Origin: Gnetum montanum
Taxonomy: Eukaryota > Streptophyta > Gnetopsida > Gnetales > Gnetaceae
Assembly: GCA_015680685.1 (NCBI GenBank)
Contig: MNCI01037820.1
Coordinates: forward strand, 1,174,730 to 1,238,729
Reading direction: 5' to 3'
DNA length: 64,000 bases
This document shows positions 10,590 through 25,489 of the stretch, in pieces. The number at the start of each line of letters is the position of its first letter. The stretch's first letter is position 1. The position numbers and the translations under genes were made by a program. The notes under the pieces were generated by a model that did no database searches, was not told the DNA's origin, and was given only the letters and a program-made list of their open reading frames with translations.

Positions 10590-11630
10590 ATTTCATCAAT
10601 CCTTATAAAGCATTATGATGTTTTTATAGATGCTTCAAGAAAAGGATTAAGTGGGTTGTCATACAAGAATGAAAAGTAGCAGCCTATGCTTTAAGATAAT
10701 TAAATGCTCATGAGATAAGATGCCCAATACATTACTATCTTAATAGATCATACAAGTCTACAGTACGTTATGAACTGATCATAGCTAAATATGAGATAGA
10801 GGAGTTGGATATAACTTTTAGCATATTTTAATTTAATAGTGCAATATGATCTAATAAACTAATTAGGATAGGTGGGAAACTCTACAACCTTATTATCTTA
10901 TCTAGTTTAAGGGATGAAATATGCTCTTACTAGATGATAGATCCTTATGTTAAGATAATATTAGAGCTCTTTTGATAGAGGATCATATGCATCTAGTTGA
11001 AATTTTTAGTTTATTGGGATTTAAAGGAAAAATAAATGTTCAAGCTTGAGTTAGATAAAACATTCTTGAGAAGACTTACATGAGTAATTTTTAGATGCAT
11101 ATTAAAAATAACAAGATATATCATAAGATTTAAAGATAGAATTGATGGCCTGGAATGAAGAGAGATATAGGAGAGTATGTGGCTAAGTTTAGGATGTACT
11201 ACAAAAATTAGGCAAAACATATGAAATCTAGTAGTTATTTCAATTCACACATCATCATAAAGTGGATGTAAGAAATCATTAGTATATATTTCATTATAAT
11301 ATTACCTTGTACTAAGAAAGTGAAGGATTCCATACTAGTGATCATTAATCTTTTAATCAAGTCTTCTTATTTCTTAGCTACAAAAGTAGTAAGAAATACT
11401 AAAGAGATTACTTAACTATTTTGATCAAGAAATTTTAAAATGCATGATATTTTGTGTAAGATTATGTATTATAAATATTTGATGTTTATGCCCAGATGTT
11501 AGAAGACTTTTCAAAATGGTTTTGGCCTTACCTTGAATCTCAAGTCAGTGTATCATTCATAGACAAAGCAAACAAATTAGATTTTTGAAGATATGCTCCA
11601 AGATTATGCACTTGATGATAGGGATATGAT
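10590..11630 (+). pseudogene. Ty3/gypsy RNase H and integrase relic
   Basis: Across shifting frames, RNase H motifs are visible: YDVFIDASRKGLSGLSYKNE near 10620, AYALRxLNAHE near 10690, and DHTSLQYV with RSWI near 10745-10800. Integrase follows: WPGMKRDIGEYVAKFRMYY near 11150, LPCTKKVKDSILVIINLLIK near 11305, and a C-terminal core FGLTLNLKSVYHS near 11520. All are frame-broken, so nothing is functional. The motif set fits the chromovirus-like gypsy elements rather than the Tat type of T1 and T2. Confidence 0.65.
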
Positions 11631-11634
11631 TGGC

Positions 11635-12800
11635 CATATTTAATAAGACTATATCATATATAATGTAATGTGATTTGGTCATTAACTTCTAAAAATGGTG
11701 TTAATGTGAATTACAAAAAACACTTGTGTATATCGTTATGATTAATAAATGTAAAAGAAATATGGTATATATAATATATGAAATACCTATATTTCCATGA
11801 TTATGAAAGAGAGAATATTTATAGCTTTATGTTTCATAATTTTTTGTATTTTATAAATATGAGAACATAATAATAAACTAGATACTTGCATTGATATCCC
11901 TTCCCAAATAAGTAGTAATGCTCACACATACATGCATATAAATGGGTTGTAAGCCCTTAAGGAATAGATACAACACATCACATAGGAAGTAGAAAATGGC
12001 TCCTTGTCATAACCTTAATGACCTAACATCATGTTATACAATTATAACCTTCTCAAATAAGGATGAATTGTCATAAGTCAACTAGATGAAAATGGATACA
12101 TATATGAATAAATAATGTAATGAATGTGTATTATAAGTATAAGATTCATATTTTTGGTATTCTTATAGTTTAAGGCATCCAAGTCACACAACATAGAAAT
12201 AATCATGAGCTTTGTTCATGATGTTAAATGCTAGACTTCACATTGATCAAAAGGTTCTGGGATATGATGGCAAGGTAGCACTCTCATAGAGTCTAGTCAT
12301 TATTGTCAAATAAAGACACAAAAACACACACAAAATAAGAAGAAAATTCCACTTACCCAAGAGAGGAGGAGCTCTTCATAAAAAACCAAATTCCAAAGGC
12401 CCAAAATTTTTAAATTAAGTTTAAACTATTAAAGATGTATGTGAAGAACTTAACCTAGGTATTGATGACTTTCACTATAATATAGCTTAAGTTCCTCAAC
12501 ACCTAGGCATCAATGGAGATCCATCAATGAATCTTGAATGTTGCAAGTTACCATTCTGATGAAAAAATATAATAAGAATGATGGATGATAGACATTAACA
12601 TAGGAATACTGATGTAGTGGGTGTGTTGACACCTAGCTATTAAGATTTCTACTTTGTTCTCTACCAAAATGTCAATTCTAGGAAAAGTCAAGACTAAGTG
12701 AAAAATATTCTAAAAGTCATAGAAAGTCCCAAAAAGGGTTGAAACATCTTAAGGAACTAAAAAATGTACAAAAACTAGAAAGGTAACACAAAAATTAAGG
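11635..12800. repeat. Dispersed repeat, copy 1 (partner at 31140-32580)
   Basis: Matching landmarks in the two copies include ATAAATGTAAAAGA, ATATAATATATGAAATAC, a TTGGTATT(T/C)TTATAGTTTA segment, CTTAACCTAGGTATT, and GTGTTGACAC near the end. They are in the same orientation but too diverged to date. On the minus strand copy 2 has CTATAAATACCTAGG, so this may be an old LTR read from the minus strand. Confidence 0.5.
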
Positions 12801-15800
12801 ATGCAAGATTAAAAGATACAAACATTAAAAAACCATGCTAGTACTATGAACATAAAGTGCACATGATACTTTCTAAGTTTAGTACTTATAATTAACTTAT
12901 AAAATGCCAATGGATGACTCATCATTCCTCCATTATTGAGTAAAGCTAGTCCCATATATTTAACATTCCATAACAAAAAATAGGAGCTAGACACTTAATA
13001 ATGTTAATGGGAAGAATTTATAAGTACAAAAAATTGAGTATAGTACAATATAAGCCATCTTAATGAGAAAATCCAAGGAGTGATGGCTAAGGATGAGATC
13101 CCTCTAAGGTGCCTATCTAATATGAAAAGAAACCTAAGATGCTAGATGGGAACATGTAAAATCTCTAAAGCTATGTCTCATGATTTGTCACCCTAAATTG
13201 AAGTTATATATATTGTTAATGCATCAATCCTCGATCCCATATTAGCACCTGCCAACATTCCTTTGTATCTACTCAAGACTTCTCATGTCATTGCATTACC
13301 TACATGAGCTCACACTAGGTGATTTCCAACTCAACTAATGGTTTGTAGACTAACTCTTCTAATTCATTATATGAAAATCTTACAAAAGTTTGGATAACAT
13401 GTAGATATCTTCTTTCATTTTCCTATATGTCTTTCTCATATTTCTTGAGTTTTCTCTCAAGAACTACCACTTTTACTACATGGTGAAGGATATATATGTT
13501 TTTTACAAGACCCATATTTTTCTACACTATTCGTTTAATTGTGACCATGTGATAGAGTTTGACATACAAGGTGTTAAATTTCTCTTTGACTTATAATTGT
13601 TCTCTAGTCATCCTCTTGCTTAAAAGAGTCACTAATGTTTGTAATCTATGTACCTAAACATTCTAGATCACATTCTCAATCATGTGTGTATTCATGAATT
13701 CATTAATTTTCTAGGTTATCTTCTTTGCTAGCTCTTGTTATAAGTTTCAATGCTCTTTTTCAATATGAAGGTATTTGTAATGCTCCTTTTCAATATGAAG
13801 GTATTTTTCCTAAAACTGGACCATTATTTGGCTTTCAATCTTGAGCCTCTATGCCTAGTGAGAGAGATCACATGCCTATTTTTCCTTTTCTTAGATTATC
13901 TTCTCCTAGTCTTTAGACTTATGCTTTACCATGTGGATTTATCTCTATTGGAATTTTTATGAAAATATGTTAAAAAATGGAAAACATGTCTAGTGGATTC
14001 TTGGCTTTTGTAAGATTATGCAGGTTGAGTACGTCATCATTTAAAGGATTAATAAAAAGGGAAAAGAATGAAGTATCATCTTGATACCACAAAGGAGAAT
14101 TTAAGAAAGATAAAGAATTTGATAAGGATAGAAACATGTTTAAGGTCTTTAGAGATATCTACTTCTTGTAGGATATTTCTTTATCCTTGGAAGGATGTCT
14201 TAGCTAAAATCTCACCAACTATAGAAAACATGTACAACTTCCAAGAGATGTCTACTCTTCAAAGAAGACGTCTTTCTCATGTTAGAGACATATTCTCCAT
14301 CTTGAGATCCCTTTTATTAGAGATGTCTTAAACCAAGAGGAGACACATCTATCATTAAAAGGAGATGTCTTCTATTAGCAAAAGATGTTTACCTTCCCAA
14401 AAGATGTCCTCTTTTCCTTGAACTAAAACCTATCAAGCTATCCTAGACTTTGAATTAGATGTCTTACATAACTATTATGTAGCAATTACTAGGGTTTCAA
14501 TAGTTCTTTGTAGGAAGTAATCCTATAAAAGTATGGTAGGATCAATAACCAAGGCATCCAAGTAAGCATTATCACTATCAATTTTAAGAAGAGAAATCAT
14601 TAGTTTCCATTCCTTCAATCATTGTTTATATTATGTACTTCAAGCAAGGAATAAGAAAAGCTATTTTCATTATTTCCTTGTCTCTCATTCTCTCTTTCCT
14701 TATCTTACCTTATGAGGTTATGTGTGCTGCAAATACACACACTTTCTAAGACTAGAGGGTCAAATAAATTTTTTTAAAGAAAAATCATTCAAAGAATTGA
14801 TGAATAGCTTATGAGATCTAAGGATCATTTATAATTGAAGTTCTATATAGGTTGTGGTATCCTTGTAACTATATTTTGAGTAACAAAGTCTAGAGGCATG
14901 CAAGGATTCTACACTCTGAGAGTGAAAATACCCAAGTTGGGGAAGCACATAATTCTTGAAATGTGCTAATTATTATTTTAATGATATAAACTAATTCATC
15001 TCCCTCTAATTTCTGGATCTTCATCTTCTACAAGTCATTCTTCATGAACAATGCTTATTTCTCTACATATTGCATCTTGAAATTTTAGCCTACAACTACT
15101 CAATTCATATCTTAGGTATGATGCTTAAGGATGTAGGTACCAACAACACAATGTCTTTAAAATTCTTAAAATCATCGTACCTCTACCTGGCTTCATCACA
15201 ACTTCCTTTGATAGAATGTTCTGTAAACATCAGTAGTTTTCAACTTAGTCCATACATTTCCTAGTTTAATATCCATTGCACTATAGATGTTCCTTAGCAT
15301 GATCTCAATACCTGGATCTATCCTTTATTGTTCATCTATTCATTAACTAGTCTCAAGTTGATCAATGGGTACCTATAGAACTTTTGCAACATGATTGATG
15401 CTATGCTTACTGTGCCTTGATTTATGTGAAGAATAGATGATCCATGATGGTATATTAGGATGATGCAAAAAGGAACTTTCATGTTAGGTTATAAGTGGAT
15501 CATTAAATAATAGGTTAGGAAATCTCAGAAAATCCTCCCATATAGTGTTACCACTCATGATGAATCCCAACATATTCAAAAAGTTACTACCAAGATTCTA
15601 CGATCGCTTAGCATCGACTGTTGCCATTTGGTCCTCTCATTTTATATGAATATCAAGCCAAAATTTATCATTACAAAGGTGTTCTTAGTTATATTTCATG
15701 GTAGAGAAACATGGTTAGGACATTAATTAACTAAGCTATCACATCTAAGCTTGTGGTGATGCTAGAGGTACTATAAATCTCCTTATCAATCTTTGATGAA

Positions 15801-18800
15801 ACTAGTTGGATTTCTTGATCTAGGATGTCATCATCAATGACATCTTGTGATCTAAATTCAGTACTACCCTAATGACTTCAAGCATTATCTTGGGATCAAA
15901 ATCATGATATTCTCCTAATCCTCCATTCTTGATAAAGTGGAATGTCTTCTAATATTATTGAGTATGTCTACTTCTTAGAATACAATTGTAACATGATGTA
16001 TAATCATCAATTTCATAACTATTCAAGATTGTTCATTATCACATATAAACAAGTTGTAACCAAAAGACATGACTTCTCACATAAACTATTATGATCCTAT
16101 ATATGGAACATAAGCATCCATCCATCAATCAATCATAGGGAGGTATGTGTGAGCGAGAGATGTGGTAAGGAATAATTAAATGATTAAGGAGATAGTATGT
16201 GTAAGCAACGATGTATTATAAGAGAAGTTACTAGATGTAGCATTGTACAAAAGATAAGTAAAATTAGAACCACATGGAATTAGAGATACATATCTAAGAT
16301 AAGAAATCATTTAACATTAAGAAAGATAATGAAACAAAATTATCATTATGCTCAATAGAATTTGTAATGATAATCTAAAAATTAAAAGGTTAAAGAAGTA
16401 ATGTAAATGGAAGAAGTGAAGAAGAATCCAGTTTCGTAAATAGGAAAGAGAAGATCCAAGGTAAACCATTTATAATCTGGTCCATGCTCCTAAAGACAAA
16501 GAGAATACCATCTAGAAGGTTATGATTAAATAAAGAAAATAACAATGAAGAGGGATAGGCTATAATTAAGGTACTAGTTTAGAACAAGCCAAGCTATGGA
16601 TCACTAAAGGTGTCCATGATGGCCTAATTCATGTAACATTGACCAATTGAAAAAATTTCCAAAAGATATATCATGAGGAATAGGAAAATACAGGCATCAC
16701 AAGGATGTAGCCAAATAAGAAATAAAGAAATATCAACAACAACAACAAGATGTTACGATCAAGAGTTTCATATTAAGTTTACCAGATACCAAGAGTAGCT
16801 TTAAAATGTAAATAATACGATTATGAAAGATGAATAATGATGAGTTTATTTAATCAATGAATCATGTGTTAAGTGTTTTCATAACCTAAATGATCCTTGT
16901 ATAATTAGAGTTGTTTAAAATATGTAAAACCAAACTCTAACATTGCTAGTTTACATAATTTGGTAATTAGTCCTAGAAAGGCATATGCTTCCCTCTTGTC
17001 TCTAGCTACATCCTTAATCTTATGAGTCGAGGCTTTGAATAAGAAGTAGGTGATGTTAATGGTATTTCATCTCTTAATAATTATTATAACCTTTGGCTCA
17101 TAAATTAAGATGTTTAATGATTTCTTGGTGGACATCAAGCTTTGAGTCAAGATCTTATGCATGACATTCCATATTGCCTAGGTGAAAGTAATCTTATAAG
17201 ATCTTTTTTTTGATCTTGGACTTAGTCTTGTGAGTTTTTGGATACTAATTGTTAATTGGCTTATTTCTTTATCCTATATCTTTGGTGATTGTTCATGTTG
17301 AAATGGGCATGAAAGTTCCACCAATGAATGACATGGTATCATATACAACAAGATTGAGGTATAATTCTTCCACCTCATGTTGCTAGTATGTGAAAGGTTA
17401 GATGATGTATTGTAGAAAACTATTCTTTCAAGTGTTTCCTTTAGTTTGGATCGACCAAGCTCAAGGAATTAGTAGTAGTTCTTTTCCTCATGGATGAATC
17501 TTTCTAATAAATTGTTAGCACCCATTCCCTCTTTCACATTATCTGCATCTAGATCATCTCGCACTACCTTTTCCAACACATGTTTGGGGAAACCGTGCTA
17601 TGAACATGCTTGACTTGAAAGATCAAGAGCATGTATTTCTAACTCTAGATCTCTATCTTTAGGAAGGCCTCTCTAGTATAGGTATTGAATTCAAGAATAT
17701 TTATTTTTCCTCCTTTGCATTTGATATCATTGGTTCTCTTGTGGGATCACAGATTGAGCATTGATATTTTTCAATCTCATACATGGTTAGCCTATGAAAT
17801 TTCAATTGTAATCACCTAAACATGATGATCTATTAAAATTTTGTAAAATTAAATTAGTCCCCTAGGCATTATACTACCATTACAAGAATTTCACATCGAA
17901 ATAATGATAAGCATAATCCATGTGATCATAAGAAAAACACAATAAAAACTATAAAATGTAGGAATTTATTTTTAAGTAAAAATAATTCAAGAATATTTTA
18001 TATAATCACTAAAATTATAAATTACATGTCCAAATTAGTATCTATCCTTGATGCCTAAGTTACAAGATACTTGGCCTTAATCACTTGAACAATGTTAACG
18101 AAAAGAATAAGAAGAAAAATGTTTACTAATGAATTCAAATTATGATCAAAATTTAGTAGACTTTTGTTTATTAAGGTCATATTAGGTAAAGGAAAATAAA
18201 TAGACATAAGAAAAATATGTAAGAATGGCTTTGAAGTTAACCCCTCTTATATAGGAAGTTGCTAATGTAGGGGTGCTAACACTCCAATGCTAATGCAAGG
18301 GATGCATTAACAAACCTCACCAAGATAAAAATTATTAATTTTGCATTCTCTTGTACATTTTCGTATCTCTACTAATGTCCTATGATCCAAAGATAATATA
18401 AAACTTGAAATATCAAGATCAACTTGAACAAGTGACAAGGGAAGTAAAAAGTCTAAGACATAAAGCATATCTTGGATGATATCCAAACTTAGGGGATTTA
18501 AATAATAATGTTAGATATACTCATTCCCATGATATAAGAACTATAAAAAAGATGAATTTATAAAAGTGAGAGATATATTGAAAATTTAAAGATCAAAGAA
18601 ATAGATACAAGTGAGGTAGTATGATAAGTAATAGTCACAACCACATAAGTGGGAGATCAATCAAGTGCATTATGCCATGAAACCATTTCCATCTCATAAG
18701 AGATAAGCTTAATTTCACTCACTTGTAATGCCAAGTTACTAAGGATTCACAAGTAGGTATTTCTCATAGTAGGCACATCTTCTTTCTTGCCCTTATAAAA

Positions 18801-19599
18801 CCTATTAATGGAACACCTATGGATTTCTGATAACCAATGAGACATCAACATCAAACACTAGTTTTCCATTTGAATGTTTAAATCTCATCCTCTATTTTTT
18901 CCAATTGACCTCTTATCATACATAAAAATGTGCTAGAATGGAGAAAAGAGATGTAGAATAAATTAATGGATAAGAAAGAGAAGGCAAAAGTATAAAACCA
19001 TTGGATTACTAGCCCATAGTTCAATGAGGTCATGGAAGTACTTAATCATTTTCTACCTATAGTGAAAGATCCATTGCCACATCCCTTCTCGCTACCTATT
19101 CACAAAATAGGGATAGACCTCCAAGTCTTCTTTTCAAGAGTAAGATCACACTTCTGAGATTTTTCTTTTAATAATCTAAAATGATACTAGTTTTGTATCC
19201 TCTATTCATTCATTATAAATGGTACAAAATAATAAGAATAATAGAGGTTATGTATATGTTTCTTAGGAAACTTTGGTTATACTTATTATTTATTTAAAAG
19301 GATCAACTATTTTTTTGAATTATTATAAAAATTAATAATTAATTTTGTATTATTATTACTATGAAAAAGTATAATTATTTTTGGTAAAATCCCTATTTGT
19401 AAAGTATTAAATGCTTTGGAATAATGAAAATTAATGTACTTGTTAACTATTATTATTATTATTATAAATTTAAAAGTTAGTAAGTCAAATATTAGTGAAT
19501 ATTGAACTTAAGAGCTCTTAACAAAACATCTAATATAAGTATCATTTAGCTGTGATTATTATACATAGCCATTAGTGAAATTGAACCAAAGGCAACATG
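12801..19599. other. AT-rich decayed repeat DNA, no gene recognised
   Basis: I see only short, interrupted frames without recognisable domains. One visible feature is a cluster of AGATGTCT words at 14240-14470 (listed separately). A minus-strand TATA-like CTATATAAGAGGGG lies near 18250 and could be another old LTR promoter. Confidence 0.4.
14240..14470. repeat. Cluster of AGATGTCT words
   Basis: AGATGTCT or close variants occur near 14247, 14268 (AGACGTCT), 14322, 14364, 14384, 14403 and 14458. The same words, in both orientations, cluster in the gypsy LTR at 32811-32925. This suggests that the stretch is an old LTR of the same family. Confidence 0.5.
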
Positions 19600-19682
19600 N
19601 NNNNNNNNNNNNNNNNNNNNNNNNNNNNNNNNNNNNNNNNNNNNNNNNNNNNNNNNNNNNNNNNNNNNNNNNNNNNNNNNNN
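19600..19682. other. Assembly gap (83 N)
   Basis: A run of N in AT-rich repeat DNA; true length unknown. Confidence 0.99.
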
Positions 19683-20647
19683 ATTTTTTAGAAGAAATTA
19701 TTTCTCATAAGAATAGAACCTTATGATATGTGAATAAGAGTTTTGGAAATGATTGAAATGTCACATTACCACTTGGAGTCTTTGATTTAAATGAACATGA
19801 ATAGATCCCTGACTATATGTCATACATAGGTTCATGGGAATCATGAACCTCTACTAACTATGATGATTAAGGATGATAAATATGATCAGCTTATTCCAGT
19901 CATATCAATTGGATCCATCACAGTGGTCACAAGGATCATTGATGATACATCCTCTTCTTATTAGTGATCAATACATCATCTAGAATTCCAAAGCTTACAT
20001 CCTAAGGTATGACCCCACAATCTACCCACTGTTTGATCGGTATTAGCTTGAACAACTTGTAGTTCGAGATCAAGCTTCCCACTAAATTTAATTTTGGTTT
20101 ACTAGTGATTAATATAGGAAATGTGGGTGGATGAACTTCATAGAGTAGGCATTCCATTATTCAAGGATTTACTTTAAACCCATCTAGCACTCTCATATCA
20201 TCATCATATGTCTAGCTCATCCATCCACCATTGGCTTATTGGGTAAGCATCAATAAAGCACATTAATTGATTTTCCTATACATAATAATAATAAAATAAA
20301 AAAAGAATATAGATCATAAATAAATAATCATTAATCTTAAAAAATTATAAAATTTCCTAACTAAACATACCAACTTTATTAAAAATTATAAGAAAAATAA
20401 CAAAAGAGAAAATTTTGATATGGAGTGGAGGATTCCTCATTCATGGCTAATCCATTTGTATCTTCTAATAGACATTTGAGTATAAAATAAAAGACCAATC
20501 ATTAGGCACTCTCTATGATTAAAGATATTCGTTATAGTATTTTAGGTGTTTTCCATTTCCTAGATGAATTTTATTTAGCTCATCTAGATGATATATATGC
20601 ATGGTCCTAGACTGATGACTGGTATGGGTAATATAAGATTCTTTCCA

Positions 20648-21600
20648 TTAAAATTGAAACTTATTCAAATAGGACAAGTATGATGGATTAATATTTAGAA
20701 CCTTGTCATCAGGTTTCAAATCAAATTCTCTTGCATGAACATCATTACAAGCCTTGGTATACAAATGTTCTAATTCATTACGCATCAAGATGATTTCATG
20801 ATTCTCATCAAGAAGGTTGAGGGTAATCAATTTTTCTTTTTATGTAGAATAAAATATCATATTCAAATCAGTCACACTACCCAATATTTTAGTTTTAAGA
20901 TTAATAGGTAATCATAGAACCTATTCAAATACCAACTTAAATAGTATGTAGTTAGCAGGATTTTTCCATGCTATTCAATAGGTCCAAGAGCATCATTAAG
21001 CTAGTTGGTCTGGTATCTTCTTTATTTGCTAATCATTTTTCTATGTATTTTAATTATTTCATGATTAGTAATCTTTGCTTCATTTTTGACATATAGGAGA
21101 TAAGGAAATTTTAATTTATGATTAACTCTATAACATTTTAAAAAAAATTCTTGAAAACATTATCTATAAAATGTGTACCATTATTAGAGATTAGTATTCT
21201 AGGGATGTCAAACCTATGTAGTATATTATTATGGAGGAAAATTTTCCATTGGATATTGGAATAATGGAACCAATGAAGTTAATCCCCTACATGTTAAAGA
21301 GCTTAAGTGATCAGATTCATTATTGTAGATCCTCCATACGTGAGGACATACCTCCCTTTTCCTTACAGTTATTGCAGTAGCACATAAACTATTGAGAATT
21401 ACAAAAATATGGTAGGCCAGTTATAGCCCACAACTAGTACCTTTGTTGTAGTTCTCTTTCTAGCATAGTGCCCACCACACATACCATGGTGTACATGAGC
21501 TAATATGATGGCTTGACTCTCTTTAGGAAAATGCCAAATCATGAGATAATTAGGGAACCTTGTGTAGAAATGCTCTATAGTAATCAAGGATTTACCTAGT
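20648..21600 (-). pseudogene. Ty3/gypsy integrase relic
   Basis: On the minus strand the zinc-binding N-terminus is clear at 21400-21510: HVHHGMCGGHYARK, then KVLVVGYNWPTIF, matching the family pattern HEGICGGH...AGYYWPT. The C-terminal part at 20650-20830 (HLYTKACNDVHAREFDLKPD) matches the K.YN..V..R.F..GDLVL block. The catalytic core between them is broken up by stops and frameshifts. Confidence 0.6.
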
Positions 21601-24600
21601 ATTGGAATTATTGGATCTTTCTTTTATCCCATCCATACGGTATCTTCTAGGCCATTAGTTAATTAAGGATATCCACATATCATGGTTAGTCACATCCATT
21701 CCTAGTGTCGAAGATAGCCCCACAAACACAATCATCAAGAAAGTCATTCAGAAGTACATATTCCTATTCATTGCTAGTCTGTATTCTTGAAGGATAATCT
21801 TCAATCATGCTCTTAGATCCCTTTCACTTAATCATATGTTGATCAAAATCCTATATAAGAACTAATCATCAATTCACATAGAGACTGACATCCAATTTGT
21901 TCATGAGGAACTATATGTTCCTATGATTAGTATGTATGAAAGTATTGCATCCAAGAACATAATGCTTAAATTTTTGAAGTATAACAATGATGTTCATGAG
22001 CTATTTTGTGTGGTGGTATAATTTGGTTATGGCCCTACAATGCATGAGGTAGTATAGTAAATGTACTATGATCTTTACTTCTAATCAAATTACATCAAGA
22101 CTATATGTAATGCAATATTTGAGGCATGTTCTTGAAGAAAAGGTTTTCTATAGATGACTGAAACTAGTGTTTGCTTGCTTCTTTGGCACTATGTTGATTT
22201 GGTACTTATAAAGAAAACTCTCCTACTTCTAGTTAGAGATATTTTATAGAACCTGGTCCATAAATGAGAATGGAAAATAGTCCTTGAATATAGTAGCATT
22301 TAGCAAATTGTAGTTAAGTTAGACTTTTCATTCATTTTCTTTCTTTTTTGAGACTATATTTGGACTAATTCACTTACTATCCTAAATGGATGCAATGAAA
22401 TAAACTCATAAGAGATGGATGATCTTATTCTTTGCCACTTCCCAAAAATTAGGATTTGGTCTTCATTGAAGTATATACCAAGGCATGATGACTAGATCCA
22501 TGTATATGTGATGCTGACAGATGGAAGAGTTGATTTCTATGAGTTCATCATAAAACTAGACAAAGACTTTATTCTAGTTAGCAACTATCATTTTTTAACT
22601 TTATCTTCTAGATGGTCATCATTATGTAATTAACGATGATAAAATAACCATTAGTGAGAAGCATGTATTTATAGCCATCCAAAAGTGGCTTAAGCTCTAT
22701 AGTTGTATAGGAATATTTTAAATAAATCAATAGTTTCCAAACATTTAGGATCATACTGCACCATTTCCATAATCGTTATTGTGTTTCCTTCCTTCAAATA
22801 GGATGATTTAACATTAGATAAGATATGAGAATTAATTATATGTTTTAAGATCTAATTGGTGGCTTCTTGAACTAGATGTTCCTTAATAAAAATGATGTCT
22901 CTAACAAAAAAGAGACATTCAATGATATAGTAATTTCAATTATGCTTACTACATTATTTGGAAGTATTATAAGATATTCTCCTATAAAGATTTCTTCCAA
23001 TCTCATTTCTTCTACTAATTTCAAGGTGAAGGCCTTGAAAGAATAGCCTAGCATCAATGGTGCTTAATTAAGATCTTTTCATAATAATAAGAAAATCATC
23101 TCGAATGTTCTCATCACATCATTCACCTACCACATGGGATATGTGTAGGATAAGTTAGCTAGTGCCATGTGAATATTGATACTTTTAAGAGGAGGGAGCC
23201 CTCAATCTAAGCATTGCTACATTAAGATGATATTAACTCTTGATTTAGAGTAACAAAGAGCTTATTGATCCTTCTCATTAATTTAAAATTCAACCATGGG
23301 TTCTCTCGGATCTAAGTCATTTTAAGAAAAATATCTTCCTTGGATACCTCTTTAGCTACCTTGGACATGGAAATAGTGGTAACACTACTACCATCAAATA
23401 CCATATTTTTTATCTTGCTTAGATATTGTTGAAGAGTTTATCCCTGAGATAGATTGTTCATCTTTATACCACTCAAGGAATGGTATAAGGACTCTTTAAT
23501 ACTGATCCTCATTTTTCTTAAAGTGTTATCCTCTCCATCAAATGAATAGTATGGAATAGACCTAGCATGATGATGTTCATGTTTATCCTTACAATAGAAT
23601 TTATGACCATGAAACTTCAAAGCCCTACCTACAATCAATCAATAGGTATTTGACAATATTTCCAAGTAAATTACATATTAGTAGGATTAATGTGGTAGAA
23701 AATATCATCGAACTTAGCTTGCCATGATTGTAGTTAATTGAGAATATATTCTTTCATTGAACTAAGAAGTAGAAGTTATTATGCTTATTATTATTGTTGA
23801 AGAACTTGCTAAGTAGGGACACTTTATAGAGGTAGGTACTATTATGTAGTTATTTGATGAAATTGGTTAGTTACTTGGATACCTTGGGAATAAGAATTGA
23901 TGGGAAGTATCATCTATTGTTACATTGGAGTAAGGAGATTCCATGAAGTAGAATCCCAAAAATTTGGAGTTTTCCACTATTGTACTACTACATGGTGTGT
24001 AGTTATGCACCTCCTAGATAATATGATTGGCTAGTATAAGAAATCCTCTTCATTTTCTTCTTAATGAACTTGGAATTTAAAGATATTTCAACTCACCTCA
24101 TCTCATCAATCATGTGAGCCATGACTTGATACTAGTGTAAATCATGAAAATTTGAGAAGTATCAATAAGGATCCTCATCACTGGAGGAGGAGGAATATCC
24201 ATCTAGACTTTCATTGATGTACTTGGAGTATAAAAGCTTAGCCTTACTATTGGCATTGTGATTTTTATTATTTTTTGGTGATGCAATGGATTTTACTACA
24301 ACTTCAACCATATTTTTCTAAATTTCCTTATGAGTAGTGATTATTTCCTTTTGCATTACTTTTCAAACTTTGTCTACATTATGAGCTACATTTGTTACTA
24401 CCTTCTCAGTTTTGAGTTAGTCTTGTACAAAGACCTCAATTGCTTTAGAGTATTTCGTTATATGTGCAATGTTTTTTATCTTCCTCCAATGCACAAGACC
24501 ACCTTTATACTACTTGTCTAACTAACACTTCTACCAATCATATTCCATGCTAGCAATAGCATCTATGGGTACTTTGATATAGATCATAAATGTTTTGGAT

Positions 24601-24902
24601 ACCTCATATATTGCATACATATCTATGCATTCTCTTATCTTCTTCCTTAGACCTTCCATGATAAGCATCAACTATACTTATTGGCTAAATCCACGATTAA
24701 GAAAGTGATGAGAAGTTTTCATATATCATTACATGATGATGTCCAAATATTAATGAGCTCCTTACCTTCATCTAGTCATCTTCTTCTAGATATTAGAGAT
24801 GTGGAAATATGTTTGACATTTGACATAGAATACTTTAACCATATATTCTTAAAGATAAATTAATTTAGGGGAAAAATTTATACTAGGTTTCCACATCTTA
24901 AT
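21601..24902. other. Decayed repeat DNA, probably upstream pol/gag of the same minus-strand relic
   Basis: Short minus-strand frames (for example 22872-23057 and 23438-23638) have element-like composition. I cannot name a domain with confidence. No host gene was seen. Confidence 0.35.
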
Positions 24903-25476
24903 TGTCCTGTACCCATTTTGAAATGATGTTACTGCATAATGAAGATGGTGCCTATTCATAACAAGTGTTATTGTTATCTTAGTAAGACTTAAAAGGGTAG
25001 TTGTAACTAAGACTTGAAAGGGTATATTGTAATAATGGATGTGTCTCTTGAGGTAACCTTTGGGAGTTTGACTTAAGGCATTTATACCTAGGCTTAAAGG
25101 TCATGACAAGCATGGAGTGGTAGAGCTAGTACAGGCAAGGCACAAGAGTCAGGTGAAGTGGGATAGGAAGTGGATTAGCCACCCCTCTTGATCGAGTTAT
25201 AGGCCTAACCATGGTGGTAGTGCTGGATTGCCTTTGAGGGATAAATGTTGAAGGAAGAAAACCCTAAGGAACACTCTCATAGCATGAGTCAGATACTCTA
25301 CTCTATATCAATAAAGCATTCTCTTCTTTCTCTTTCTACACTTTCTTGGGTATTTCCTTTATGCATAATGTTGAATGTTACATATAGTGATGTTTGGTAT
25401 ATTGTCTTCTTACGCATAATTTCCAATATAATGTATATTTGATGTTTGCCATGACATCTGGGATTAGGATGTCACA
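24903..25476 (+). repeat. P1 left LTR (574 bp)
   Basis: Same length as the right LTR and aligned with it throughout, but with many substitutions, so the insertion is old. It contains the block TGTCTCTTGAGGTAACCTTT and GCCTAACCATGGTGGTAGTG, both also in the right LTR. Confidence 0.88.
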
Positions 25477-25478
25477 AT

Positions 25479-25489
25479 TGGTATTGGAG
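25479..25489 (+). promoter_or_regulatory. P1 primer-binding site
   Basis: TGGTATTGGAG, three bases after the LTR. It differs at two positions from TGGTATCAGAG, the usual site for initiator methionine tRNA. Confidence 0.6.
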